A stretch of DNA of 64,000 nt, taken from NCBI GenBank assembly GCA_964640175.1, contig CAZXFW010000008.1, positions 92,459 through 156,458 on the forward strand, written 5' to 3'. The translations under genes were made by a program, and so were the position numbers. The notes under the pieces are model-generated. The model saw nothing but the letters and a program-made list of their open reading frames with translations, did no database searches and was not told the DNA's origin. The DNA is from JACKDX01 sp964640175. Lineage in GTDB: Bacteria; Myxococcota_A; Polyangia; Polyangiales; GCA-016699535. Of this stretch, positions 52,455-61,379 are shown one piece after another (within the stretch, counting starts at the first letter, position 1; each line of letters starts with the position of its first letter).

Positions 52455-52847
52455 CTACACCCTTCTACGCTTTGGAGGACGACAACCGTTGTGTGGAATC
52501 GGCGTGACGTCACGAATCAAAGTAACCTTCATCCCAACGATTTGAAATGCCCGCAGTGCCTGCTCGCGACCTGCCCCCGGCCCTTTAACAAAAATAGCCA
52601 CCGTACGCATACCGTGATCTTGCGCTTTACGAGCAGCATCTTCAGCGGCAAGTTGTGCCGCAAAGGGCGTGCTCTTGCGTGAACCTTTAAAGTTTCTGGC
52701 ACCCGCGCTGGACCACGACACCACATTGCCGCGAGGGTCAGTGACCGTCACTAATGTATTGTTAAACGTGCAGTGGACATGAGCTATCCCTGCAGAAATA
52801 TTCTTTTTGGTTTTTTTACGTGATTGAGTGCCCGTTGCCTTTGCCAT
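52455..52847 (-). CDS. rpsK: Ribosomal protein S11 (uS11)
   Basis: 130 residues; GIAHVHCTFNNTLVTVTDPRGNVVSW and the C-terminal DVTPIPHNGCRPPKRRRV are family signatures. Forms the platform near the mRNA exit. Confidence 0.98.
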   Translation of the reverse strand: MAKATGTQSRKKTKKNISAGIAHVHCTFNNTLVTVTDPRGNVVSWSSAGARNFKGSRKSTPFAAQLAAEDAARKAQDHGMRTVAIFVKGPGAGREQALRAFQIVGMKVTLIRDVTPIPHNGCRPPKRRRV

Positions 52848-52855
52848 GATTAACC

Positions 52856-53233
52856 CTATTCTGAAGTCGCTTTACGTACCAAAACACCCCGTCGTGGACC
52901 CTTGCGTGTGCGTGCGTTGGTATGGGTACGCTGTCCTCGAGCTGGCAATCCTTTACGGTGCCTCAACCCCCGGTAACTCCCCAGGTCCATCAAACGTTTG
53001 ATATGCATCGCAATCTCTCGACGCAAATCACCTTCCACTTTAAAATTAGCATCAATTACTTCGCGGATACGCCGAATCTCAGCTTCGTCCAACTGATCCG
53101 CAAGCTTGTTCTCAGGAATGTTTGCCTTCTGACAAATCTCGCTCGCTCGCACCGGCCCAATGCCATAGATGTAGCGAAGCGCAATACGAATGTGCTTTCG
53201 TCCAGGAATATCTACGCCTGCAATACGTGCCAT
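52856..53233 (-). CDS. rpsM: Ribosomal protein S13 (uS13)
   Basis: 125 residues; MARIAGVDIPGRKHIRIALRYIYGIG start and GLPARGQRTHTNARTRKGPRRG tail are typical. Contacts tRNA and L5/L31 at the subunit bridge. Confidence 0.98.
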   Translation of the reverse strand: MARIAGVDIPGRKHIRIALRYIYGIGPVRASEICQKANIPENKLADQLDEAEIRRIREVIDANFKVEGDLRREIAMHIKRLMDLGSYRGLRHRKGLPARGQRTHTNARTRKGPRRGVLVRKATSE

Positions 53234-53242
53234 GTTAACTCC

Positions 53243-53356
53243 TTAACCCTGCCGCTGCTTATGGCGGGGGTTTTCGCAAATCACTCGGACCACACCCTTG
53301 CGCCGGATGACTTTGCACTTATCACAGATTTTTTTGACACTGGGTCGCACCTTCAT
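53243..53356 (-). CDS. rpmJ: Ribosomal protein L36 (bL36)
   Basis: Only 37 residues, read by eye: MKVRPSVKKICDKCKVIRRK then GVVRVICENPRHKQRQG. It has the C-x2-C-x12-C-x4-H zinc site. Lies between rpsM and adk; infA, normally just upstream, is missing. Confidence 0.97.
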   Translation of the reverse strand: MKVRPSVKKICDKCKVIRRKGVVRVICENPRHKQRQG

Positions 53357-53372
53357 GTTTGCTTCCTAATCT

Positions 53373-54026
53373 TTAATTGAGTCCTATGCTTCTCGCGATG
53401 CGTTCTGTCACTTCATCCAACGAACCAACACCATCTACGTGTGCCACTAAGTGCTGTGCTTCATAGTGCTGGAGCACCGCTTCTGTTTTTTCCAAATACT
53501 CCTTATAGCGTCGCCGAACGACCTCTTCTGTGTCGTCGGGCCGCTGAATCAACTTACACTCACCACGAGGGCACCCCTGAGGCGAGGGCGGCGGATTATA
53601 GCGCAAATGAAAGATGTGTCCACACGTCTCGCAGACTCGCCTGTCAATGGTGCGGTCAATCAGCACATCCAGTGGAACCTCAATGGCGACCACCTTAACA
53701 ATGTGCCGGGACAGCCTTTCTAAGAGCACATCCAACGCCTCGGCCTGGGGCAAGGTGCGCGGGTAACCATCGAAAATTACTCCGTTTTTTGCATCAGCTG
53801 CCTTTAGCCGCTGTTCTACAAGCTCTAAGACCAGCTCATCTGGCACAAGGTTTCCTTGGGCCATGTAGGTTGAAAACTGCTGTCCCAATATAGAGCCCCG
53901 ATCGCGCTCCTGCCGCATCATGTCGCCGGTGGAGAGCTGAGGCACCCTAAGACGCTCCACAAGCCGCTTGGCTTGGGTACCTTTTCCAGCACCAGGCGGA
54001 CCAAACAACACCAGGTCTTTGCTCAC
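53373..54026 (-). CDS. adk: Adenylate kinase
   Basis: Interconverts AMP, ADP and ATP. P-loop FGPPGAGKGTQAKRL; AMP site DGYPRTLPQAEAL. The LID carries four Cys (CETCGH...GCPRGEC), so a zinc-LID form with unusual C-x4-C second pair. 217 residues. Overlaps secY stop by 4 bases; map, commonly next, is absent. Confidence 0.97.
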   Translation of the reverse strand: MSKDLVLFGPPGAGKGTQAKRLVERLRVPQLSTGDMMRQERDRGSILGQQFSTYMAQGNLVPDELVLELVEQRLKAADAKNGVIFDGYPRTLPQAEALDVLLERLSRHIVKVVAIEVPLDVLIDRTIDRRVCETCGHIFHLRYNPPPSPQGCPRGECKLIQRPDDTEEVVRRRYKEYLEKTEAVLQHYEAQHLVAHVDGVGSLDEVTERIARSIGLN

Positions 54027-55360
54027 GCCGCCGCTCTCCTACCCCGAATCCGAGGGCCGGTTGGGCCTGTGAGACCTTCATAATGACGTGTGATCAAATG
54101 GGATTCGATTTGCTGCACCGTATCCAATGCAACGCCAACCACAATCATAATGGACGTGCCTCCAAAATAAAAAGGCACATGGAACCAACTACGCATGAGA
54201 TCGGGAACCGCACACACTACAGCCACGTAAAGAGCGCCTCCGACGGTGATCCGGCTCATAATCCGATCGATGTAATCGGCTGTTTGTTTGCCGGGACGTA
54301 CACCGGGCACAAAGGCATTCTGCTTTTTTAAATTGTCCGCGACTTCCACAGGCTGAAAGGTGATAGCGGTATAGAAAAAACAGAAAAAGATAATGAGCGA
54401 CATGTAGACTACCATGTGACGCCAATCACCAGGCACCATCCAACTGGCAAGCGCTTCCATTCCAGGGATCTTCAAATCTGTGCCTGGAATCTTAAAGTTC
54501 GCCAAGGTGTTGGGAAACATCATAAGTGATGATGCAAAAATAGGCGGAATAACCCCTGATGCATTAATGCGCAGCGGTAAGTGTGACGTCTGCCCACCGT
54601 ACATTTTTGTCCCGACCATGCGTTTGGCATAGTGAATCGGCAAGCGACGCTGCCCTCGCTCAAAGAAAACAATGGTTGCAACCACCAAAAGACATAGCAG
54701 AACGACCATGACTAAAGTCACCGGCTGAAGCTCTCCGCGTTGCACCCGCTTGATAGTCATCACGACCGCATTCGGTAAATTAGCCACAATGCCCGCAAAA
54801 ATAATCAACGATATTCCGTTGCCTATACCGCGTTCGGTGATCTGTTCACCCAACCACATAATGAAAGCGGTACCGGTAGTCAGAGATACAACCGTCAGAA
54901 AAACAAAAAACGGGCCAGGATCATGGACCACGTTGGCACCCGTCTGCCCTGTGAGGCTTTGCAGATAAAAGGATATTCCTGTGCTCTGCATGATGCTGAT
55001 GCCAATCGTCCCATAGCGCGTATATTGGTTAATCTTTCGACGCCCTGCTTCGCCTTCTTTGCGAAGTTCATCCAAAGGCTTAATCACGACAGTGAGCAGC
55101 TGTAAGATGATACTCGCCGTGACGTAGGGCATGATGCCAAGGGCAAAGATGGAAAGCTGCTCCAGCCCACCACCACTAAACATATTGAACATACCAAGAA
55201 AGCCACCGGACTGAGACTGTACAATCTCACGCATGACGTTCCGGTCGACACCTGGAGTGGTCACAAATATACCAAGACGATAAATCGCCAAAAACCCAAG
55301 CGTCAGTAAAAGCCGCCTTCGCAACTCAGGAATCTTAAAGATGTTCGCGAATGCGTTCAT
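54023..55360 (-). CDS. secY: SecY preprotein translocase subunit
   Basis: Central pore of the Sec translocon, 445 residues, ten membrane segments. Signatures: GIMPYVTASIILQLL, KEGEAGRRKINQYTRYGT and NAFVPGVRPGKQTADYID. Overlaps rplO by 4 bases. Confidence 0.98.
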   Translation of the reverse strand: MNAFANIFKIPELRRRLLLTLGFLAIYRLGIFVTTPGVDRNVMREIVQSQSGGFLGMFNMFSGGGLEQLSIFALGIMPYVTASIILQLLTVVIKPLDELRKEGEAGRRKINQYTRYGTIGISIMQSTGISFYLQSLTGQTGANVVHDPGPFFVFLTVVSLTTGTAFIMWLGEQITERGIGNGISLIIFAGIVANLPNAVVMTIKRVQRGELQPVTLVMVVLLCLLVVATIVFFERGQRRLPIHYAKRMVGTKMYGGQTSHLPLRINASGVIPPIFASSLMMFPNTLANFKIPGTDLKIPGMEALASWMVPGDWRHMVVYMSLIIFFCFFYTAITFQPVEVADNLKKQNAFVPGVRPGKQTADYIDRIMSRITVGGALYVAVVCAVPDLMRSWFHVPFYFGGTSIMIVVGVALDTVQQIESHLITRHYEGLTGPTGPRIRGRRAAA

Positions 55361-55845
55361 TCTGGCTTGGATGTGAGAACAACAGCCTTGCCCCCAGCCT
55401 CTTCGATTTTCGTTTTGGCAGAAGCACTAAATGCGTGCGCTTTGACTGTGAGCGCTTTTTGTAGATTCCCATTTCCTAGAATCTTGATGGGCAAATTTTT
55501 AGTTCGCACCAATCGGGTTTCGTATAAGCTTTCTGCCGTCACTGTGGCACCACTCTCATAGCGCTCAAGCTGCTCAAGATTCACGGTCGCAAAGGGCCTC
55601 GAAAATGGGTTGTGAAAGCCCACCTTCGGCAAACGACGCTGGAGCGGAGTCTGACCGCCTTCGAAGTAAAGCTTGCTGAAATTGCCTGGACTACGTGCCT
55701 TCTGACCTTTTTGTCCTTTGCCTGCTGTTTTGCCAAGACCTGAGCCTGGACCACGGCCTTTGCGACGTTTCCCGCGTACAGCTCCCACAGGAGGGCTCAG
55801 TCTCGATAATATCGGCACAGACTGCTGAGTTTCACTAGTTTTCAT
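55357..55845 (-). CDS. rplO: Ribosomal protein L15 (uL15)
   Basis: 162 residues; GKRRKGRGPGSGLGKTAGKG basic start and GGQTPLQRRLPKVGF are family marks. Overlaps rpmD by 11 bases. Confidence 0.97.
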   Translation of the reverse strand: MKTSETQQSVPILSRLSPPVGAVRGKRRKGRGPGSGLGKTAGKGQKGQKARSPGNFSKLYFEGGQTPLQRRLPKVGFHNPFSRPFATVNLEQLERYESGATVTAESLYETRLVRTKNLPIKILGNGNLQKALTVKAHAFSASAKTKIEEAGGKAVVLTSKPE

Positions 55846-56026
55846 GGTGCTCTTGTACCTTTACCAGATGCATTACTTTTTTAATCATGCCACGAAACGA
55901 GGGCGTATTATCCACGAGTACAGCACTGTGGGGTCCCGACAAGCCTAGGCCCTTAAGGATTCGACGCTGGATATCTGGCCGACCGATTTCGCTGCGAACT
56001 TGTATCACTCTAAGCTTGGTAGTCAT
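55835..56026 (-). CDS. rpmD: Ribosomal protein L30 (uL30)
   Basis: 63 residues; LRVIQVRSEIGRPDIQRRIL and GLSGPHSAVLVDNTPSFRGM. Standard short bacterial form. Overlaps rpsE by 4 bases. Confidence 0.96.
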   Translation of the reverse strand: MTTKLRVIQVRSEIGRPDIQRRILKGLGLSGPHSAVLVDNTPSFRGMIKKVMHLVKVQEHHEN

Positions 56027-56532
56027 GACACTGTTACCTTGTCCACCGAGGTATTTCGACGCTGCGCCACATCCTCTACTGATTCAAGTAGCTTAAGGGC
56101 TGCCATGGTGGCGTGCACCACATTGTTAGGATTCGTAGTTCCGATGATTTTGGATAGCACATCTTTAATGCCAGCTACTTCGACCACGGCACGCACTGCA
56201 CCCCCTGCAATAACACCGGTACCTGCACTTGCAGGTCTCAGTAAAATATTTCCTGCACCATAACGGCCATTAACGCGATGCGGGATGGTGCCACCCACCA
56301 ATGGAACCCGGAACATGGACTTTTTAGCTTTTTCATTCCCTTTGCGAATCGCATCAGGAACTTCGTTTGCCTTGCCCAAACCTACGCCGACATGCCCCTT
56401 GCCATCGCCAACCACCACAAGAGCGCTGAAACTAAAACGGCGTCCGCCTTTGACCACCTTGGCAACGCGGTTAATGTGCACCACACGTTCTTGAAGGTCT
56501 TCCAGTGAATTGTGGTCGATAAAATTTGCCAT
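56023..56532 (-). CDS. rpsE: Ribosomal protein S5 (uS5)
   Basis: 169 residues with dsRNA-binding N-domain (VVHINRVAKVVKGGRRFSFS) and C-domain (RPASAGTGVIAGGAVRAVVE). Involved in decoding accuracy. Confidence 0.98.
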   Translation of the reverse strand: MANFIDHNSLEDLQERVVHINRVAKVVKGGRRFSFSALVVVGDGKGHVGVGLGKANEVPDAIRKGNEKAKKSMFRVPLVGGTIPHRVNGRYGAGNILLRPASAGTGVIAGGAVRAVVEVAGIKDVLSKIIGTTNPNNVVHATMAALKLLESVEDVAQRRNTSVDKVTVS

Positions 56533-56540
56533 AATACCCT

Positions 56541-56891
56541 CTAAAATTCCAATCCAGCTTCACGCGCAGCGTCTGCCAGCGCTTTGATACGTCCGTGATA
56601 GATATACCCATTGCGATCGAAAACCACTTTATTGATCCCTTTGCTGAGACATTGCTTTGCGATGCTCTCACCGACAGACTTCGCCTGCTCGGTCTTTACA
56701 CCTTCGATGGTTAGCCCTTTGTGACGTGTCGATGTGGCAGCCAACGTGTTGCCCTTCATGTCATCCACAACCTGGACGTAAATGTGCCGAGCACTACGAA
56801 ACACCGTCATACGCGGCCGTTCTGCGTTACCTGTTAGCTTTTTGCGAATGCGGCACTTACGCCGTGAACGCCCCTGTAACTCTTGCCCCAT
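56541..56891 (-). CDS. rplR: Ribosomal protein L18 (uL18)
   Basis: 116 residues; RIRKKLTGNAERPRMTVFRS and FDRNGYIYHGRIKALADAAR. Binds 5S rRNA with L5. Confidence 0.98.
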   Translation of the reverse strand: MGQELQGRSRRKCRIRKKLTGNAERPRMTVFRSARHIYVQVVDDMKGNTLAATSTRHKGLTIEGVKTEQAKSVGESIAKQCLSKGINKVVFDRNGYIYHGRIKALADAAREAGLEF

Positions 56892-56893
56892 AG

Positions 56894-57496
56894 TTAACCC
56901 TTCCCCTTGGCAGCCGCTTTACCTGCTTTTTCACGCACACGCTCACCGGTATAACGAACACCCTTGCCCTTGTATGGCTCTGGTGGCCGTAAGGAACGTA
57001 GATGCGCAGCCAGCTGTCCAAGCACCTCTTTGTTCCACGAACTCAAATGCACGCGTGGTCTTTTTTGGCCAGCTTCATCTATTGTTTCAATCCTGCACTT
57101 AACTGTCTTTGGTAAGTCGACTGTCACGGAATGCGACAACCCAAGAGCCATGACGAGCTGCTCTCCCTTGACCTCAGCACGATAACCCACGCCGTAACAG
57201 TCCAAGGAGCGCTCATATCCCTTGCTGACCCCCTCAACCATGGAAACCAGAAGCGAGCGGCTAAGCCCCTGAAACTGCGTACCTTTTAGACCAGCCATTG
57301 GGCTTGGTGTCACATAAAGCGCACCGTCTTTGTGCTCCACTTGCACATGCTTACTCAACGCACGCGAAGCTTCTCCCTTGGGACCTTTTAACGAAACGGT
57401 GTTTCCGTTGATGCGCACTTCAACACCAGAAGGAACCGCAACCGGTTTCTTTCCAAGACGGGATTGTTTTTGTGAAATGGATTGTTGTTCAGTCAT
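56894..57496 (-). CDS. rplF: Ribosomal protein L6 (uL6)
   Basis: 200 residues from ATG 57496 (an upstream GTG/ATG at 57508 overlaps rpsH). Core SRLGKKPVAVPSGVEVRING and C-terminal RPPEPYKGKGVRYTGERV are clear. The N-terminus is about a dozen residues longer than usual, Gln/Ser rich. Confidence 0.96.
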   Translation of the reverse strand: MTEQQSISQKQSRLGKKPVAVPSGVEVRINGNTVSLKGPKGEASRALSKHVQVEHKDGALYVTPSPMAGLKGTQFQGLSRSLLVSMVEGVSKGYERSLDCYGVGYRAEVKGEQLVMALGLSHSVTVDLPKTVKCRIETIDEAGQKRPRVHLSSWNKEVLGQLAAHLRSLRPPEPYKGKGVRYTGERVREKAGKAAAKGKG

Positions 57497-57501
57497 TGTG
57501 A

Positions 57502-57894
57502 TTACCAAACTTCACATAGTAACTCGCCGCCGATACCACGCTGCTTTGCCTCGCGGCCACTCATCACTCCCTGAGACGTTGAGAGAATCGCAAGCCCCAT
57601 CCCATTGTAAACTTCCGGGACACTATGGTGATTGACATACACCCGACGGCCAGGACGACTTGTTCTTTTTAATCCTGCAATTGCCGAGGCACGACCACGA
57701 CCATATTTCAAGTGAATTGTCATGGTAGGGGGATAAGCAGCATCTACCTCATAGTTTTCAATATACCCCTCTGCCTTGAGAATACCGGCAACACGCTGCT
57801 TAAGCTTGGAAGAGGGTAGCCGCGTTGTCTCATGACGCGCAATAGTTGCGTTACGAATGCGAGCGAGCATATCTGCGATCGGATCGGTCATCAT
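57502..57894 (-). CDS. rpsH: Ribosomal protein S8 (uS8)
   Basis: 130 residues; MTDPIADMLARIRNA and LSTSQGVMSGREAKQRGIGG. Primary 16S rRNA binder. Confidence 0.98.
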   Translation of the reverse strand: MMTDPIADMLARIRNATIARHETTRLPSSKLKQRVAGILKAEGYIENYEVDAAYPPTMTIHLKYGRGRASAIAGLKRTSRPGRRVYVNHHSVPEVYNGMGLAILSTSQGVMSGREAKQRGIGGELLCEVW

Positions 57895-57906
57895 AGTCGT
57901 TTCACC

Positions 57907-58092
57907 TTACCAACTGGACTTTGTAACACCAGGAATGTCTCCCTGCAGAGCAAGTTGGCGTAAACAAATTCTGCAGAGTTTAAACTTACGGTAGTAACCG
58001 CGAGGGCGCCCACACACCTCACAGCGATTTTTCTGCCGTGTACTAAATTTCGGGGTCTTTTTAAGCTTAGCAAAAGCCTGCTTTCTTGCCAT
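57907..58092 (-). CDS. rpsN: Ribosomal protein S14, zinc type (uS14)
   Basis: 61 residues with CEVCGRPRGYYRKFKLCRIC, the two C-x2-C pairs of the short zinc-type (rpsZ) S14. Confidence 0.97.
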   Translation of the reverse strand: MARKQAFAKLKKTPKFSTRQKNRCEVCGRPRGYYRKFKLCRICLRQLALQGDIPGVTKSSW

Positions 58093-58104
58093 ACGTCCCT
58101 TCTC

Positions 58105-58659
58105 CTAATTCCTGAAAGGCATGCCAAGATGCCGTAAAAGCTGGCGTCCTAACTCGTCGTTGCCAGCACTGGTCACAAACGTCACGTTCAACCCTTTGAT
58201 TTTATCGACCCTGTCGTAGTCAATCTCTGGGAACACAATCTGCTCTCTTATGCCGATCGTGTAGTTACCCCGACCATCAAAAGCCTTGGAACTCACACCT
58301 TTAAAATCACGCACCCGAGGCAGCGCAAGAGAGATAAATCTTTCTAAAAACTCCCACTTACGTGCTTGTCTCAACGTCACCTTCACGCCGATCGGTAACC
58401 CTTCACGAAGCTTAAAACTGGCAATGGATTTTCTTGCACGAGTAATCACAGGCCTCTGACCTGCAATATTGGCAAGCTCCTCACGCGCAGAGTCAATGAG
58501 CTTTGGGTTTTGCACAGCCTCTCCCAACCCCATATTAAGCGCAATGCATTGTAAACGCGGCACCTGCATAGGATTTTTAAAGCCGAGCTCACGCATCATC
58601 TCAGGGACGATTTTATCTCGATACAACTGTTGTAACCGCGGAATGTTTTGTTCCATCAC
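58105..58659 (-). CDS. rplE: Ribosomal protein L5 (uL5)
   Basis: 184 residues; VITRARKSIASFKLREGLPIG and FDGRGNYTIGIREQIVFPEI. Binds 5S rRNA and contacts S13. Confidence 0.98.
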   Translation of the reverse strand: MMEQNIPRLQQLYRDKIVPEMMRELGFKNPMQVPRLQCIALNMGLGEAVQNPKLIDSAREELANIAGQRPVITRARKSIASFKLREGLPIGVKVTLRQARKWEFLERFISLALPRVRDFKGVSSKAFDGRGNYTIGIREQIVFPEIDYDRVDKIKGLNVTFVTSAGNDELGRQLLRHLGMPFRN

Positions 58660-58668
58660 TGCTTTCCT

Positions 58669-58986
58669 CTATCGCCCTAATGCCGTTCCACTACGAACTG
58701 CCACGCGAACCTTTTCGCCATCTTTATTTGTTTCAAACCGAACGCGTGTCCGTTTGTCGCTTTTCGAATCAACAGGCATAACTTTTGACATTTTAACAGC
58801 AGCCTCTTTTTCGATAATTCCCGCTTCACGATACCGCTTAGGGCTTTGATGCCGTTTAACTTTATTAACATTCTCAACAATGACGAGCCCTTGATCACGC
58901 ATGACTTTAAGCACACGCCCACGCTGACCCTTGCTCCTCCCTGCAATCACTTCCACAAGATCGTCTTTCCGAATGCGAGCAGCCAT
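58669..58986 (-). CDS. rplX: Ribosomal protein L24 (uL24)
   Basis: 105 residues with a KOW motif (VEVIAGRSKGQRGRVLKVM). Assembly initiator of the large subunit. Abuts rplN with a 1-base overlap. Confidence 0.97.
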   Translation of the reverse strand: MAARIRKDDLVEVIAGRSKGQRGRVLKVMRDQGLVIVENVNKVKRHQSPKRYREAGIIEKEAAVKMSKVMPVDSKSDKRTRVRFETNKDGEKVRVAVRSGTALGR

Positions 58987-59354
58987 CAGACAACCTCCGG
59001 AGCTAATGAAATAATTTTCATAAACTTTTGATTACGTAGCTCTCTAGCCACGGGCCCAAAAATACGAGTCCCTATGGGCTCTTTTTGTGCGTTGATTAAG
59101 ACCGCACTATTCGTATCGAATTTGATGTAGCTACCATCCGGACGTGCATACTCACGACGCGTCCGAACAATCACTGCCTTGGCAACATCACCTTTTTTCA
59201 CACGTGATGCTGGTAAAGCCTCTTTAATCGACACCACAATGACATCCCCAAGGCCTGCATAGCGCCGGCGGGATCCGCCCAACACTTTGATACATTCCAC
59301 GCGTTTTGCCCCGCTGTTATCTGCGACATCTAATTCGGTTTGCACCTGAATCAT
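58986..59354 (-). CDS. rplN: Ribosomal protein L14 (uL14)
   Basis: 122 residues; MIQVQTELDVADNSGAKRVECIKVLGG is canonical. Contacts 16S at bridge B8. Confidence 0.98.
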   Translation of the reverse strand: MIQVQTELDVADNSGAKRVECIKVLGGSRRRYAGLGDVIVVSIKEALPASRVKKGDVAKAVIVRTRREYARPDGSYIKFDTNSAVLINAQKEPIGTRIFGPVARELRNQKFMKIISLAPEVV

Positions 59355-59357
59355 GGC

Positions 59358-59726
59358 TTAGACCTCCTCCGGGCGCTCAATGAGTCCGACAACCATCCAC
59401 CGCTTAGTGGCAGAGAGCGGACGACTTTCCTGAATTTCCACGAGATCATGGGTACGGTATTCATGTTTTTCGTCATGAGCATGATAACGCTTACGGCGTT
59501 TCACATACTTTCCGTAAACCGGGTCCCGAAAACGCCGAGCTACTTCCACCACCACGGTTTTCTGTGCGCGGTTTGGGTTGCCGGTGTCGTTCACCACCCG
59601 TCCGACAAGCCGACGGCGATTGCCTCGCTCGCCAACACCCCTATGTTCGCGCGACCCGAGGGCCCGCTCACCAGGAGCTTTGGGATGACCTGCAAGATTG
59701 GTATTTGTTGATTGAGCCTGTGTCAT
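59358..59726 (-). CDS. rpsQ: Ribosomal protein S17 (uS17) with N-terminal extension
   Basis: From ATG 59726 the protein is 122 residues; S17 is usually about 85. The core (RRRLVGRVVNDTGNPNRAQKTVVVEV, HDLVEIQESRPLSATKRWMVV) begins near residue 38. The extra start (GHPKAPGERALGSREHRGVG) is basic and Gly-rich. A later start inside the frame could give the normal length but no ATG or ribosome-binding site is evident. Confidence 0.93.
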   Translation of the reverse strand: MTQAQSTNTNLAGHPKAPGERALGSREHRGVGERGNRRRLVGRVVNDTGNPNRAQKTVVVEVARRFRDPVYGKYVKRRKRYHAHDEKHEYRTHDLVEIQESRPLSATKRWMVVGLIERPEEV

Positions 59727-59728
59727 AA

Positions 59729-59941
59729 TTATTTCCCGCTCGTTGATGCAGCCGCGGCTTTTCGTTGAGCTTCTAACGTATGGACACGTGCAATGTCGCG
59801 GCGAAGGCGACGAATCTTGGCCGTGTCCTTGAGCTGATTGGTGTAGTTGGTAAAACGTGCCTGCCAAAGCTCTCGGCGAAGTTGGCTGATAAGACCCGCA
59901 AGGTCTTCGGTGGCACGCTGCTGTAGCTCCTTAAAATTCAT
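59729..59941 (-). CDS. rpmC: Ribosomal protein L29 (uL29)
   Basis: 70 residues; MNFKELQQRATEDLAGLISQLRRELWQARF. Sits at the exit tunnel. Overlaps rplP by 4 bases. Confidence 0.97.
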   Translation of the reverse strand: MNFKELQQRATEDLAGLISQLRRELWQARFTNYTNQLKDTAKIRRLRRDIARVHTLEAQRKAAAASTSGK

Positions 59942-60354
59942 GGCCTATCCTCCCGACGAATGAAACGTGTTGGAAGCGATAACTTAGAACTGGCCAAACG
60001 AAACGCCTGCATGGCAAGCGCTTCCGGCACGCCTTCAATCTCATAAAGAACTTTGCCAGGACGCACAACGCTGACCCACTCTTCGACGCTGCCCTTTCCT
60101 TTACCCATACGAGTTTCTAGGGGCTTTTTCGTGATTGGCTTGTCTGGGAAGACCCGAATGAACAGCTTACCTTGCCGTTTGACATGGCGCTGAATGGCCA
60201 TACGTGCAGCTTCGATTTCACGCGCAGACACCCGCCCACGATCGACAGCTTGCAAACCATAGTCGCCAAAGGAAACATCACTGCCTCGGGCCGCCAAACC
60301 TCTCATGCGGCCTTTTTGCTGTTTACGATATTTTGTTCGTTTCGGAGCCAACAT
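59938..60354 (-). CDS. rplP: Ribosomal protein L16 (uL16)
   Basis: 138 residues; MLAPKRTKYRKQQKGRMRGLA and PDKPITKKPLETRMGKGKG. Needed for A-site function. Confidence 0.98.
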   Translation of the reverse strand: MLAPKRTKYRKQQKGRMRGLAARGSDVSFGDYGLQAVDRGRVSAREIEAARMAIQRHVKRQGKLFIRVFPDKPITKKPLETRMGKGKGSVEEWVSVVRPGKVLYEIEGVPEALAMQAFRLASSKLSLPTRFIRREDRP

Positions 60355-60360
60355 GACACA

Positions 60361-61026
60361 TCACCGTCCAGCCATCGATGTACCCGCACGCCATTGACGT
60401 TGCGGCAAAATTTCACCCTTAAACACCCAACACTTAATTCCAATAATCCCATAGGTCGTATGGGCCTCGGCCAAGCCAAATTCAATATCCGCACGTAGCG
60501 TATGTAAAGGCACACGCCCTTCGCGGTAACTTTCTTGTCTCGCTATTTCCGCGCCGCCTAAACGGCCCCCTGCATAAACACGCACGCCTTTTGCGCCAAA
60601 CTTCATGGCAGTTGCGACAGCTTTCTTCATGGCTCGACGAAATGACACCCGGCGCTCAAGTTGAGTTGCGATGTTCTCGGCCACAAGCTGAGCATTCGTC
60701 TCGGCACGGCGAACTTCTTGAATATCGATAAACAACTCATTTTCAGTCAGCTTCTGCAGTTCTGCCTTGAGCTGCTCCACGCCTGCTCCACGCTTACCGA
60801 TAATGATACCAGGACGTGAAGTTGCAATCACAACCTTCACTTTGTTGGCTGCGCGTTCAATCTCAATGCTTGCCACGCCAGCATGAGCGAACTTCTTCTT
60901 GATGGTTTTGCGTAGACGTAGATCCTCGTGCAACCAACGAGCATACTGCTTATCGCCGTACCATTTTGAGTTCCAAGTTCGGGTCACTCCAAGGCGGAAC
61001 CCAAACGGATGTGTCTTCTGTCCCAT
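60361..61026 (-). CDS. rpsC: Ribosomal protein S3 (uS3)
   Basis: 221 residues; MGQKTHPFGFRLGVTRTWNSKWY, KH domain (VVIATSRPGIIIGKRGAGVE) and C-terminal GIIGIKCWVFKGE. mRNA entry helicase site. Overlaps rplV by 1 base. Confidence 0.98.
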   Translation of the reverse strand: MGQKTHPFGFRLGVTRTWNSKWYGDKQYARWLHEDLRLRKTIKKKFAHAGVASIEIERAANKVKVVIATSRPGIIIGKRGAGVEQLKAELQKLTENELFIDIQEVRRAETNAQLVAENIATQLERRVSFRRAMKKAVATAMKFGAKGVRVYAGGRLGGAEIARQESYREGRVPLHTLRADIEFGLAEAHTTYGIIGIKCWVFKGEILPQRQWRAGTSMAGR

Positions 61027-61379
61027 TACTTTTTACCCTCTCGTTGACCAAGCACGATGGTGATATGGCTCATTCCCTTCGTGATTTGTGTGGCACGCCC
61101 CTGAGCACGAGGACGCCAACGTCGCATCGTGGAATTAGGAGCTTTGTCTGCGAATGCGGTTTTGACAAAAAGTGTATCGATATCCACATTGGCATCACGG
61201 TCACGTGCGTTGGCAATCGCGCTGTCGATCAGTTTTGCCACAATCGGACTCGCAGACTTGTTTGTAAAGTGCAGAAGATTTAAGGCCTCAGCCGCGTTTT
61301 TTCCACGCACGAGATCCGCAATCGCACGCGCTTTTCGCGGCGAAATTTTTGTAAACCGTGCTTTTGCAACTGCTTCCAC
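61026..61379 (-). CDS. rplV: Ribosomal protein L22 (uL22)
   Basis: 117 residues; start GTG 61379 after TAGGAG. SPRKARAIADLVRGKNAAEALNLL and RWRPRAQGRATQITKGMSHI are typical; the tunnel hairpin is present. Confidence 0.97.
   Translation of the reverse strand: MEAVAKARFTKISPRKARAIADLVRGKNAAEALNLLHFTNKSASPIVAKLIDSAIANARDRDANVDIDTLFVKTAFADKAPNSTMRRWRPRAQGRATQITKGMSHITIVLGQREGKK

Noticed and set aside
56894..57508. Longer start for rplF at 57508
   Set aside because: It would overlap rpsH and adds four residues without a better ribosome-binding site.
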